Source: Burkholderiaceae bacterium
GTDB taxonomy: Bacteria; Pseudomonadota; Gammaproteobacteria; Burkholderiales; Burkholderiaceae_C
Reading direction: 5' to 3'
DNA length: 42,930 bases
Assembly: GCA_030695205.1 (NCBI GenBank)
Contig: JAUYTN010000066.1
Span: forward strand, 1 to 42,930
Shown: in pieces, positions 8,740 to 15,663 of the stretch
Layout: every line of letters starts with the position of its first letter
Position numbering within the stretch: position 1 is the first letter of the stretch
Translations under genes and position numbers: made by a program
The notes under the pieces: generated by a model
The model's input: only the letters and a program-made list of their open reading frames with translations
Told to the model about the DNA's origin: nothing
The model's database searches: none

Positions 8740-9113
8740 AGGGGGATCGCGGTTGGTGGCGAGGTGAGAGCCGTGGGCTGGGCGGCAGGCAGCACGGCGG
8801 AGGCAGAGGCGGAGGCGCCCAGTTCCTGGGCGACTTTTAGCGTGCGCTCCACCTGCGTGTACTGGGTAGCTGATTAGCGTTGCTGCTTGGGCGTTTCCAC
8901 ATGCACGGCGTGCCAAGGCAGGTCGAGCTGGGCGGCTAAGCGGGCGTAGCTGCGCACTACTTTTTCTGCGTTGTCGCCGGCTGCCTTTGCCCGCTTTTGT
9001 CGTTGAGCGGTAAGCGTGTGGCAAACCCCACGTTGACCGCCATTAATGGTCGTGGTTGGACGCTCAGCTATCGGCATCCCCACCACCACCGCCAAAATCC
9101 GCTTCATGGTCAC
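8740..9113 (-). pseudogene. KdpD-like universal-stress-domain fragment with in-frame stop
   Basis: The minus-strand frame from ATG 9113 (AGGAG ribosome site) reads MTMKRILAVVVGMP and later DNAEKVVRSYARLAAQLDLPWHAVHVETPKQQR, then a TAA at 8876-8874, and continues in the same frame with TQVERTLKVAQELGA. The match is to the Usp-like segment of KdpD sensor kinases (AxxLDAxWxAVYVETPxxQR, then VERTLKLAQELGA). The histidine-kinase core is absent and the sequence after about 8790 is degenerate. This is a relic of a potassium-sensing kinase; the first 30 residues may come from another source. Confidence 0.55.
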
Positions 9114-9168
9114 TCCTGTATTTGGGACTCAAAGTCTGCTCATGGAAGGCGGCTGAAGCCTATCCGTT

Positions 9169-9186
9169 CGTATACAAGTCGTATAC
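9169..9186 (+). promoter_or_regulatory. Operator-like repeat upstream of higBA
   Basis: CGTATACAAGTCGTATAC: two CGTATAC units, each containing the GTATAC palindrome, 11 bases apart and ending 9 bases before the higB ATG at 9196. HigA-type antitoxins bind such sites to repress their own operon, so this is the likely HigA operator. Position and symmetry are seen; binding is inferred. Confidence 0.6.
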
Positions 9187-9195
9187 ACTTTATGC

Positions 9196-9475
9196 ATGAT
9201 TCGCAGTTTCCAGCACAAGGGCCTCGAAGCTTTCTTTCACCGAGGCAGTAAGGCAGGCATTCGCCCTGATCATGCTCAGCGTTTGCAGCTGCAACTCGGT
9301 GCCCTGGATCAGGCCACGGGGCCGCAGGACATGGTTCCCGGGCTGGAAGCTGCACTCGCTCAAGGGGCGTGCACTCAAGGGGCACTGGGCCATTACCGTG
9401 AATGGCAACTGGCGCTTAACGTTCCGTTTTGTGGGCGCAGACGCTGAACTGGTGGATTACCAAGACTATCACTGA
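9196..9475 (+). pseudogene. higB: HigB-type (RelE superfamily) toxin with a one-base frameshift
   Basis: From ATG 9196 the frame reads MIRSFQHKGLEAFFHRGSKA, then LGALDQATGPQDM, all typical of HigB. At 9340-9342 (CCCGGG) the reading must shift by one base, after which FPGWKLHSLKG, GHWAITVNGNWRLTF and LVDYQDYH complete the toxin at 9475. One extra G explains it exactly. As written the toxin is truncated and its catalytic C-terminal half is lost. A sequencing error in the GC-rich run is the main alternative. The antitoxin gene follows after 12 bases. Confidence 0.75.
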
Positions 9476-9487
9476 AGGAGTTTTTTC

Positions 9488-9778
9488 ATGGGCCGTATGC
9501 ACAACCCCCCGCACCCCGGCGCGGTGCTGCAAGAGTGGCTGGCTGAGGTCAGTGTGACCCAGGCCGCCGCTGAACTTGGCGTGACGCGCGCCTACCTGTC
9601 GCGCATCCTGCATGGGCATGCTGATGTGTCTGCCGACATGGCGCTGCGCCTGTCCGCCTTGCTGGGCACCAGCGCCGAGATGTGGCTGGGCATGCAGAGC
9701 GCCTACGACCTGTGGCAAGCATCCCAGCAGCCGCGCCCTGTGGTTAAGCGTATGGTGTTCGAGGCGGCCCATGCGTAG
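9488..9778 (+). CDS. higA: HigA-family antitoxin
   Basis: A 96-residue XRE-type helix-turn-helix protein: HNPPHPGAVLQEWL, VTQAAAELGVTRAYLSRILHGHADVSADMALRLSALLGTSAEMWLGMQSAYDLW. This is the standard HigA sequence layout (toxin gene first, antitoxin second). A GAAGGAG ribosome site precedes the ATG at 9488. The antitoxin frame is intact although the toxin frame is broken. It probably binds the repeat at 9169-9186 and represses the operon. Confidence 0.85.
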   Translation: MGRMHNPPHPGAVLQEWLAEVSVTQAAAELGVTRAYLSRILHGHADVSADMALRLSALLGTSAEMWLGMQSAYDLWQASQQPRPVVKRMVFEAAHA

Positions 9779-9897
9779 GCTGACCAGTCAGCGCATGCGT
9801 TGCCGATTGGTTTGCCGATAGGCAGCAAATTCCGTTGGGTCGTTTTGGAGGCTGACGGTCTGTGCCAGCGGGTTTGGCGTGTGCGCCTGTGGAAAGG

Positions 9898-9951
9898 TGT
9901 CCGCGCCGATCCAAATTTGAGCCACAGGCTCAATTTCGGTCGGCGCCAACA
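9898..9951 (-). repeat. 54-bp IS21-end-like palindrome, copy A
   Basis: On the minus strand it starts TGTTGGCGCCGACCGAAATT and ends TTTGGATCGGCGCGGACA. The two halves are imperfect inverted repeats with terminal TG and CA, as in IS21-family ends, but only a few bases separate them. It looks like both ends of an element with everything internal lost. A 44-bp version lies at 25451 and a half version at 11558. Confidence 0.5.
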
Positions 9952-9958
9952 GCCGGCC

Positions 9959-10087
9959 ATGACCCTGGCCGCCGTCGACCGTCTGGTGCATCACTCCACT
10001 ATTCTGGAGATGAACGTGGAGATCTACTGCCGCCGTGCAGCCCAAGCGCTCCAAGCCTCTACGGCAAGAAAGGCTCGTTCAGCCTAG
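9959..10087 (+). pseudogene. IstB-like ATPase C-terminal fragment
   Basis: The plus frame reads AMTLAAVDRLVHHSTILEMN then VEIYCRRAA, the characteristic C-terminus of IstB helper ATPases of some IS21-family elements. No Walker motifs remain. It begins eight bases after the palindrome at 9898-9951, so the N-terminal part was removed at that junction. Confidence 0.6.
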
Positions 10088-10090
10088 TAA

Positions 10091-10430
10091 CCAACCACAT
10101 TCATTCCCCGCTTCCACCGGCCAGGATAGTTGTCGCCGGCGGCACGGCGGTCAGGGTAGTTGACATCGACCAGAGCAGGATCTCGAAGGACTGACGCGGG
10201 CAGCTCAAGGTTCGAATGTCGTCTTATTGCGGCGGCCGCATGCTTATAGCGCGGGAGAGAGACGGTGGTTGAGAATCTGCGGAGGAAAGCGTCCGCTTCT
10301 GGCCGGGACTGCCAGTTACAGGCCAAGCTCGGCAAAGCTCCTTGGTCATGGCTCGGCCCGAAATACCGGTGTCGACGACCATGACCATCGCGAGCCGACC
10401 CTCAACCGATCTACAAGGGTTTTGGGTACC
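10091..10430. other. Intergenic region, no gene seen
   Basis: 340 bases between the IstB relic and the end of the TumA-type antitoxin gene. Open frames exist on both strands but none has recognisable protein features. Confidence 0.4.
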
Positions 10431-10829
10431 TCAGGCAGCCTCAAGACTGGCGTCGATCGCTATTCTGGTGGCCACCGGAGTCACGATTTTCATCAGTCCG
10501 TGACCCGGATTTGCCACGGATTCAACCTTCACAAGCCCGAGCTTTTCCAGCTTGGCAACGTCCCTCGAAACCGCGCTCTGGTCGCGGTGGGAGGCCGTGG
10601 CCAGATCTCCGATGGAGCGACTGCGCTTGATCGCCAGACGCAGCAGTTCGAATCGCTTGGGCGTTAGCTCCGTCACAAATGCCTCAAACTCAATGCTCGT
10701 GAACGTGCGAGCGTGGGGCAGGACGTCCGCCTTTGCATCCAGCGCGCGAGCGACTTCCAGGCTCCTGCGCTTGTGCTCGCTCAGGGTCTTGTCCTTCGCG
10801 AAGTTTTCCAGGGAAATTTTGTCTGCCAT
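10431..10829 (-). CDS. tumA: TumA-type HTH antitoxin (HVO_A0114-like DNA-binding protein)
   Basis: A 132-residue protein with a winged-helix segment IGDLATASHRDQSAVSRDVAKLEKLGLVKVE (about residues 75-105), preceded by ELTPKRFELLRLAIKR. This is the layout of the HVO_A0114-like HTH antitoxins paired with TumE toxins. The ATG at 10829 overlaps the toxin stop by one base (TGATG), so translation is coupled. It should neutralise the neighbouring toxin and repress the promoter upstream of it. A GTG one codon earlier is an alternative start. Confidence 0.7.
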   Translation of the reverse strand: MADKISLENFAKDKTLSEHKRRSLEVARALDAKADVLPHARTFTSIEFEAFVTELTPKRFELLRLAIKRSRSIGDLATASHRDQSAVSRDVAKLEKLGLVKVESVANPGHGLMKIVTPVATRIAIDASLEAA

Positions 10830-11173
10830 CACTTTTCACTCCCATTCACATATTCCATCGCGATCTCTTTCCACTCCACATCGCAGCGTTCATACAACGC
10901 CTCATAGCCCGGGAAAGCCTCGCGTGCCATCTCGCCCTTGAAGTGCTTGTGCGAGAAGCCATGGGCGTTGTCGTACCCCAGCACGCGGCCATTGTCTCCG
11001 CTGAAGATCAGCGGGTTGATGTAAGCCAGCGCGTACTGAATGACCTTCTTTGAAGGCAGCTCCCGAACCACCCGCTCCTTCAACACGCCTCCGCCGAATC
11101 TACGCGGAATCTGCACATCCGGCGGCGCGTAGATTTCCTGCCTTTGCGGGGCCGTGTTTTTCTTTGCAGCCAT
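10829..11173 (-). CDS. tumE: TumE-type toxin (DUF6516 family)
   Basis: A 114-residue protein with KKVIQYALAYINPLIFSGDNGRVLGYDNAHGFSHKHFKGE, where the YDNAHGxxHKH motif is typical of the DUF6516/TumE toxin family. The mechanism of this family is not settled. It is the first gene of a two-gene operon with the TumA-type antitoxin overlapping its stop. The region upstream (11174-11240) should hold the operon promoter. Such pairs are common on mobile elements, which fits the IS debris on both sides. Confidence 0.7.
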   Translation of the reverse strand: MAAKKNTAPQRQEIYAPPDVQIPRRFGGGVLKERVVRELPSKKVIQYALAYINPLIFSGDNGRVLGYDNAHGFSHKHFKGEMAREAFPGYEALYERCDVEWKEIAMEYVNGSEK

Positions 11174-11557
11174 GATCTATTAAATCCAACCTGTTGTCAA
11201 TCGAACGATCATTCTCGACGAGGCGAGGCCTTGGCTCAACTCTGTGTGTCTTTGAGAACGGCAGGGCCGGGTCGCTTGCGCCAGATCCGCATCTGGAAAG
11301 CCGAGGTTCGACTTTGGGCCGATCCCGGCCGACGCGAAACTCTCGCGAACGACCATTGCATATGACCATCGATTCCGCACAGCGTTATGCCGACCGGCCA
11401 GAAACTGTCACAGGCATGCATATACCGGCGAGGTCCTGAACGTCCAGTTCCGAAAGCTTCCTGCCTGTTGAATTCCGATTAATTTTGACCCCATTGCGTG
11501 GAATTCAACAGGAACATCTCCAATGCTTTTGATGTTGATTTATATCCAAAACTGGGC
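11174..11557. other. Intergenic region with a long inverted repeat
   Basis: It carries the presumed tumE promoter at its left and the 13-bp inverted repeat at 11464-11512 near its right. No coding frame is supported. Confidence 0.45.
11464..11512. repeat. Perfect 13-bp inverted repeat with 23-bp spacer
   Basis: CCTGTTGAATTCC at 11464-11476 and its exact reverse complement GGAATTCAACAGG at 11500-11512. The spacer includes TTTTGACCCC, reminiscent of IS21-type internal repeats. It could be a transposon-end relic, a recombination site or an operator. It lies 46 bp from the IS-end repeat that terminates the HPP gene. Confidence 0.6.
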
Positions 11558-11580
11558 TCAAATTTGGATCGGCGCGGACA
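11558..11580 (+). repeat. IS21-end-like repeat, half copy
   Basis: Twenty-three bases identical to the right half of the palindromes at 9898-9951 (reverse strand) and 25451-25494, ending GATCGGCGCGGACA. It supplies the last seven codons and the stop of the HPP gene. Confidence 0.6.
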
Positions 11581-12700
11581 CTTCTGGAGATCGGTTCTTG
11601 AACAAAGCCGCCACCAGGTCGGACTGGGTCACTATGCCCACCACCCGGTCGTGCGCGTCCACCACCGGCATGTGGTGCAGGCCACCGTCGGAGAAACCAG
11701 GCACCAGATCGGCCACGGTCTGGTGAGGCCGGGCGGTGATGACGCGCCGCGACATGATTTCACGCACACGGCGTGCGGTGCTCAGCAGCGGCGGGCGCTG
11801 CGGCACCGGCGCGCTCTGCCCGATGAAGAAGTCGTGCAGGGACACAATGCCGACCAGGCGCCCGTCGGCTTCGGTCACCGGCAGCGCCTTGACCTTGTGG
11901 TGGGCCAACCGTCGCCAGGCCTCATCCACGCTGTCGTTGGGACCCACGCTGACCACGTCGCGCGACATGATGTGCTCACATATCACGCCTGCCCAGTGCC
12001 GGCGCTGGGCGTGCATCTGCGCGCGCACCATGATCTCCTCCATGTCGTCCCGATCGATGTCCAGCACTTCGCCGAAGGACCCCAGAGCGGCGTCCAGGTC
12101 GGACGGCAAGACGCCCGTGCGGTGGGTCGGCAAGGGGTCACTTGTGCGATGGGGTGGTGTCGCGCCGTGGTGCGGGTAGCGCCTGCCGGCAATGTTGTTG
12201 AGCAAAAGTGCCAGCAGCAACATACAGACTGAGTTGACCAGCACTGGCCCGAATGCAAATGCAAGCTCCAGCCGTTGCACCGCCGAACCACCCAATACCG
12301 CCGTGAGCGCCACCGCACCACCGGGCGGGTGCAGGCAGCGAAGGGCCACCATGGCAGCCACGGACAATGCCGCGGCAAGCGCCGCTGCGGAGCCGCCGTC
12401 GCCCAGCCAGCAGTAAACCAGCCACCCGATCAGTGCCGAGACCAGGTTGCCGCCCACCACGGACCAGGGCTGTGCCAGGGGGCTGGCGGGCAGCATGAAC
12501 AGCAGCACGGCCGATGCGCCCATGGGGGCGATGAACCAGGGGGAGGTCCCGCCCAGCCAGTGACGGCCCAGCCACTCGGTGCACAGCAAGCCCAGGCCCA
12601 CGCCCAGGCCGCCCAGCCAGAGCTCGCGCCTGCCGCCCACCTGGCGCGCAGGCACAAACGACCGCAGCCACAGGGGCAGTGGGTGTCGACCTGTGGGCAC
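11558..12700 (-). CDS. HPP-family membrane protein with two CBS domains
   Basis: A 380-residue protein. Residues 25-170 form about four membrane segments of the HPP family, with the signature LHPPGGA at 123-129. Residues about 240-300 and 310-370 are two CBS domains (MSRDVVSVGPNDSVDEAWRR, ALPVTEADGRLVGIVSLHDF; MSRRVITARPHQTVADL, HMPVVDAHDRVVGIVTQSDL). HPP proteins of cyanobacteria and plastids have been linked to nitrite transport. Its place directly after hmp, whose product makes nitrate, fits a role in nitrogen-oxide traffic; that is inference. The GTG start at 12700 immediately follows the hmp stop. The last residues (VSAPIQI) are encoded by an IS-end repeat, so the native C-terminus was probably replaced. 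Confidence 0.8.
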   Translation of the reverse strand: MPTGRHPLPLWLRSFVPARQVGGRRELWLGGLGVGLGLLCTEWLGRHWLGGTSPWFIAPMGASAVLLFMLPASPLAQPWSVVGGNLVSALIGWLVYCWLGDGGSAAALAAALSVAAMVALRCLHPPGGAVALTAVLGGSAVQRLELAFAFGPVLVNSVCMLLLALLLNNIAGRRYPHHGATPPHRTSDPLPTHRTGVLPSDLDAALGSFGEVLDIDRDDMEEIMVRAQMHAQRRHWAGVICEHIMSRDVVSVGPNDSVDEAWRRLAHHKVKALPVTEADGRLVGIVSLHDFFIGQSAPVPQRPPLLSTARRVREIMSRRVITARPHQTVADLVPGFSDGGLHHMPVVDAHDRVVGIVTQSDLVAALFKNRSPEVSAPIQI

Positions 12701-13885
12701 TCAGTTCAGCGCGGCCGCAGGCCCGAAGAACTCGTAGCGCGTCTGCGCCTCTGGCACCCCCAGTGCCTGCAGGCTGCGCTTGACCAGTGCCATGAAGGGC
12801 TTGGGGCCCAGGAAATAGGCGTCCACGTCGCGGGAGGTAGGCAACCATTGGGCCAGGCGGTCCTGGTCGAGCAAGCCCACGGCATGGGCACCATCATCAG
12901 TGCCCTCGTCGGCCTGGTCGTAGCAGTAGAAGCGCTGGAGCTGCGGGTGGCGTGCGGCCAGAGCGTCGATGGCATCACGGAAAGCGTGTACCGCCCGGTT
13001 GCGCGCGCAGTGGATGAAGTGGACCGGGCGACCGCTTTGCAGCGCCTCGCTGAGCATGGCCAGGGTGGGTGTGATGCCCACGCCACCGCTGATCAGCACC
13101 AGCGGCTTCTCGCTGGGTGCCAGCGTGAACGCGCCGGCCGGGGGGAACAGGTCCAGGGAGTCACCTACCTGAACCGCGTCGTGGAGGTGGCTGGACACCC
13201 GGCCATCGGCCTCGCGCTTGACGCTGATGCGCAAATCCTTGCCGTTGGCAACATCCGACAACGAGTAATTACGGCGCTGTTCCTGTCCGTCCAGGATCAG
13301 ACGCAGGCCGATGTACTGGCCCGGCTGGTGGGCCACCACAGGTCCGCCGTCCACAGGGCTCAGGTAGAAGGACGTGATCTCGCTGCTCTCGGCGATCTTG
13401 CGCGTCACTCGGAAAGCCCGCGCGCCGCGCCAGCCGCCCGTCTGTTCGACGATGGCGCGGTAGGCCTGTTCTTCGGCGCCAATCAGGAGGTCGGCCAGCT
13501 GCTGGTAGGCCGCACCCCAGGCAGCGATCACCTCGTCAGTAGCGATCTCTGCGCCCAGCACCTCGCGGATGGCGCGCAGCAGGCAGGCGCCCACGATGGG
13601 GTAGTGCTCGGGCATCACCTGCAGCGAGACGTGTTTGTTGATGATCTGCGCGGGCAGGTTGCCCAGGGCTTCGAGGCGGTCGATGTGTTTGGCGTACATC
13701 AACACGCTGTTGGCCAGTGCACGCGGTTGGTCGCCGCTGGCTTGGTGGGCCTGGTTGAACAGGGGGCGCACCTCGGGGTACTCGCTCAGCATGATGCGGT
13801 AGAAGTGGGTGGTCAGCGCCTCGCCGCCGGTTTCGAGCAGGGGTACGGTGGATTTGACGATGGCGCGTTGGGAATCGGTGAGCAC
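12701..13885 (-). CDS. hmp: Flavohaemoglobin, nitric oxide dioxygenase
   Basis: A 394-residue protein with a globin domain (1-140) carrying Tyr29, Gln53, proximal His85 (NKHVSLQV) and Tyr95. It continues into a ferredoxin-reductase module with FAD motif RRNYSLSD, NAD motif SGGVGITPTLAM and terminal YEFFGP. It converts NO plus oxygen to nitrate with NAD(P)H in the cytoplasm. GTG at 13885 is chosen because AAGGAAG precedes it and the globin domain begins there; the open frame further upstream is untranslated leader. A sigma-54 promoter at 13932-13947 and three NorR boxes show NO-dependent control by the divergent norR. It is followed without a gap by the HPP-CBS gene. Confidence 0.95.
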   Translation of the reverse strand: MLTDSQRAIVKSTVPLLETGGEALTTHFYRIMLSEYPEVRPLFNQAHQASGDQPRALANSVLMYAKHIDRLEALGNLPAQIINKHVSLQVMPEHYPIVGACLLRAIREVLGAEIATDEVIAAWGAAYQQLADLLIGAEEQAYRAIVEQTGGWRGARAFRVTRKIAESSEITSFYLSPVDGGPVVAHQPGQYIGLRLILDGQEQRRNYSLSDVANGKDLRISVKREADGRVSSHLHDAVQVGDSLDLFPPAGAFTLAPSEKPLVLISGGVGITPTLAMLSEALQSGRPVHFIHCARNRAVHAFRDAIDALAARHPQLQRFYCYDQADEGTDDGAHAVGLLDQDRLAQWLPTSRDVDAYFLGPKPFMALVKRSLQALGVPEAQTRYEFFGPAAALN

Positions 13886-13931
13886 AGAGAACTTCCTTTG
13901 TGGATGGAGAACGGCTTGGAACCTTCTGCCT

Positions 13932-13947
13932 TGCAACCCATGTGCCA
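13932..13947 (-). promoter_or_regulatory. Sigma-54 (-24/-12) promoter of hmp
   Basis: Minus strand TGGCACATGGGTTGCA: the -24 element TGGCAC and -12 element TTGCA with the exact GG-N10-GC spacing. It lies 46 bases before the hmp start, with transcription expected near 13920. NorR is a sigma-54 activator, so promoter and regulator fit together. Confidence 0.9.
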
Positions 13948-13988
13948 TCCCCTCCAGCTTTACGGATCAAACACTTGCACGAGATAAT

Positions 13989-14046
13989 GTCGATTTGACA
14001 CACATCAAAACGAAGTCAAAACGACTTTCAAATAGGTCAAATTGAC
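13989..14046. promoter_or_regulatory. Three NorR boxes (GT-N7-AC)
   Basis: GTCGATTTGAC at 13989-13999, GTCAAAACGAC at 14015-14025 and GTCAAATTGAC at 14036-14046. All fit the GT-N7-AC NorR consensus, and three sites upstream of a sigma-54 promoter is the arrangement known for E. coli norVW. The third overlaps the norR start codon, suggesting that NorR also limits its own expression. Confidence 0.85.
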
Positions 14047-15613
14047 AACATCCGAATGGCTGCGGACCCTGGTGCCGCTGGTGGCCGACCTGCCGCAGGA
14101 CATTGCCGAGGCCGAGCGCTACCGCCGCTTGCTCCAAACCCTGCGCACCCTGTTCCCGTGTGACGCGGTGGCCTTGTTGCGCCTGGAAGGCGACAGCCTG
14201 CTGCCCCTGGCCACCGATGGCCTGAGCCGCGACACGCTGGGGCGGCGTTTCAAGGTGACCGAACACCCGCGCCTGTCTGCCCTGCTCGAATCGGCAGGGC
14301 CGCAGCGCTTCGCACCCGGCAGCACCCTACCCGACCCCTACGACGGCCTGATCGAGGGACTGCATGGGCACCTGGAGGTGCATGACTGCATGGGCTGCGC
14401 TTTGCAGGTGGAAGGCAAGGCATGGGGCGTGCTGACCTTGGATTCACTGCGCCCGGGCAGCTTTAACGACACCCACCTCGATGTGCTGCAGGCCTTCGGC
14501 AGCCTGGCTTCGGCCACGGTGGGCGCGGCCATGCGAATCAACCGGTTGGCCCGGCTGGCGCAAAGCGAACACCTGCGCGCCGAATCTTACAAACGGGCGG
14601 CCGGCCAGCCAGAGCGCGCCTTGCTGGGCCAGAGCCCGGCACTTAAACAACTGCTCAGGGAAATCGACTTGGTGGGCGCCAGCGAGCTCACCGTGCTGGT
14701 CGCCGGCGAAACCGGTGTGGGCAAAGAGCTGGTGGCGCAAGCGCTGCACGCCCGCTCGCCGCGAGCAGACCGGCCCATGGTCAGTCTCAACTGCGCTGCA
14801 CTGCCTGACACGCTGGTGGAAAGCGAGTTATTTGGGCACGTGCGTGGCGCCTTCACTGGCGCGGTCAGTGATCGGCAGGGCAAATTCGAACTGGCCAACG
14901 GCGGCACCCTGTTTCTGGACGAAGTGGGCGAGTTGCCCCTCGCGGTGCAGGCCAAGCTGCTTCGCGTCTTGCAGAGCGGTCAACTGCAGCGCCTGGGGTC
15001 GGACCGGGAACACCACGTGGACGTGCGCCTGATCGTGGCCACCAACCGCGACCTTCCCGCCGAGGTGCGCGCCGGACGACTTCGGGCCGACATCTACCAC
15101 CGCCTCAGTGTCTACCCCCTGCCGGTGCCACCCCTGCGAGAGCGGGGCCGCGACGTCTTGGTGCTCAGTGGCTTCTTTCTGGAAGAAAACCGCTCACGCC
15201 TGGGCCTGGGTGGCCTGCGTCTGGACCACGAGGCCCAGGCCGCGCTGCTGGCCTACGACTGGCCCGGCAACGTTCGTGAACTGGAGCATCTGATCGGGCG
15301 CAGCGTGCTCAAGGCTTTGGGGCGGCAGCAGCCGAGGCCTCGCATCCTGACACTTACAGCCGGTGATCTGGGGTTGCGGGAGTCGGGGTCCCAATCCACG
15401 TCAACCCACGCTCCTGCCGCCGCCGGGGACCAGCTGCCTTTGCCACTGGGCTTGAGCCTTCGGCAAGCGGTGGAGGCCACCGAGCGTCACCTTGTGCTGC
15501 AGGCACTCGAAGCGCATGACCAAAACTGGGCACAGGCGGCACGCGCTCTGCAGATGGACCGGGCCAATTTGGTCAGGCTGGCCAAGCGGTTGGGCATCCA
15601 CGACCGTCACTGA
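14042..15613 (+). CDS. norR: NO-responsive sigma-54 activator NorR
   Basis: A 523-residue regulator. The N-terminal GAF domain (about 20-165) senses NO through non-haem iron; residues equivalent to the proposed E. coli ligands are kept (Arg77, Asp98, Asp101, Cys116, Asp134). The AAA+ domain has Walker A GETGVGKE (222-229), the sigma-54 contact loop GAFTGA (269-274) and Walker B LFLDE (290-294). A Fis-type HTH closes the protein (NWAQAARALQMDRANLVRLAKRLG). The start is a TTG at 14042; no ATG is available in frame at the N-terminus, and the third NorR box covers this codon. It is divergent from hmp and convergent with the ferredoxin reductase gene. Confidence 0.92.
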   Translation: MTTSEWLRTLVPLVADLPQDIAEAERYRRLLQTLRTLFPCDAVALLRLEGDSLLPLATDGLSRDTLGRRFKVTEHPRLSALLESAGPQRFAPGSTLPDPYDGLIEGLHGHLEVHDCMGCALQVEGKAWGVLTLDSLRPGSFNDTHLDVLQAFGSLASATVGAAMRINRLARLAQSEHLRAESYKRAAGQPERALLGQSPALKQLLREIDLVGASELTVLVAGETGVGKELVAQALHARSPRADRPMVSLNCAALPDTLVESELFGHVRGAFTGAVSDRQGKFELANGGTLFLDEVGELPLAVQAKLLRVLQSGQLQRLGSDREHHVDVRLIVATNRDLPAEVRAGRLRADIYHRLSVYPLPVPPLRERGRDVLVLSGFFLEENRSRLGLGGLRLDHEAQAALLAYDWPGNVRELEHLIGRSVLKALGRQQPRPRILTLTAGDLGLRESGSQSTSTHAPAAAGDQLPLPLGLSLRQAVEATERHLVLQALEAHDQNWAQAARALQMDRANLVRLAKRLGIHDRH

Positions 15614-15663
15614 AGGGGATGCACGCAGACTGGTGTAGCGGCGCAGCTGGAGCTCCAGAAAAT

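Noticed and set aside
12275..13987. A 570-codon open frame on the plus strand
   Set aside because: Antisense to hmp and the HPP gene, both with clear catalytic or family motifs.
15647..15658. CTGGAGCTCCAG as a terminator between norR and the reductase gene
   Set aside because: A loopless 12-base palindrome without a T tract is not a convincing terminator.
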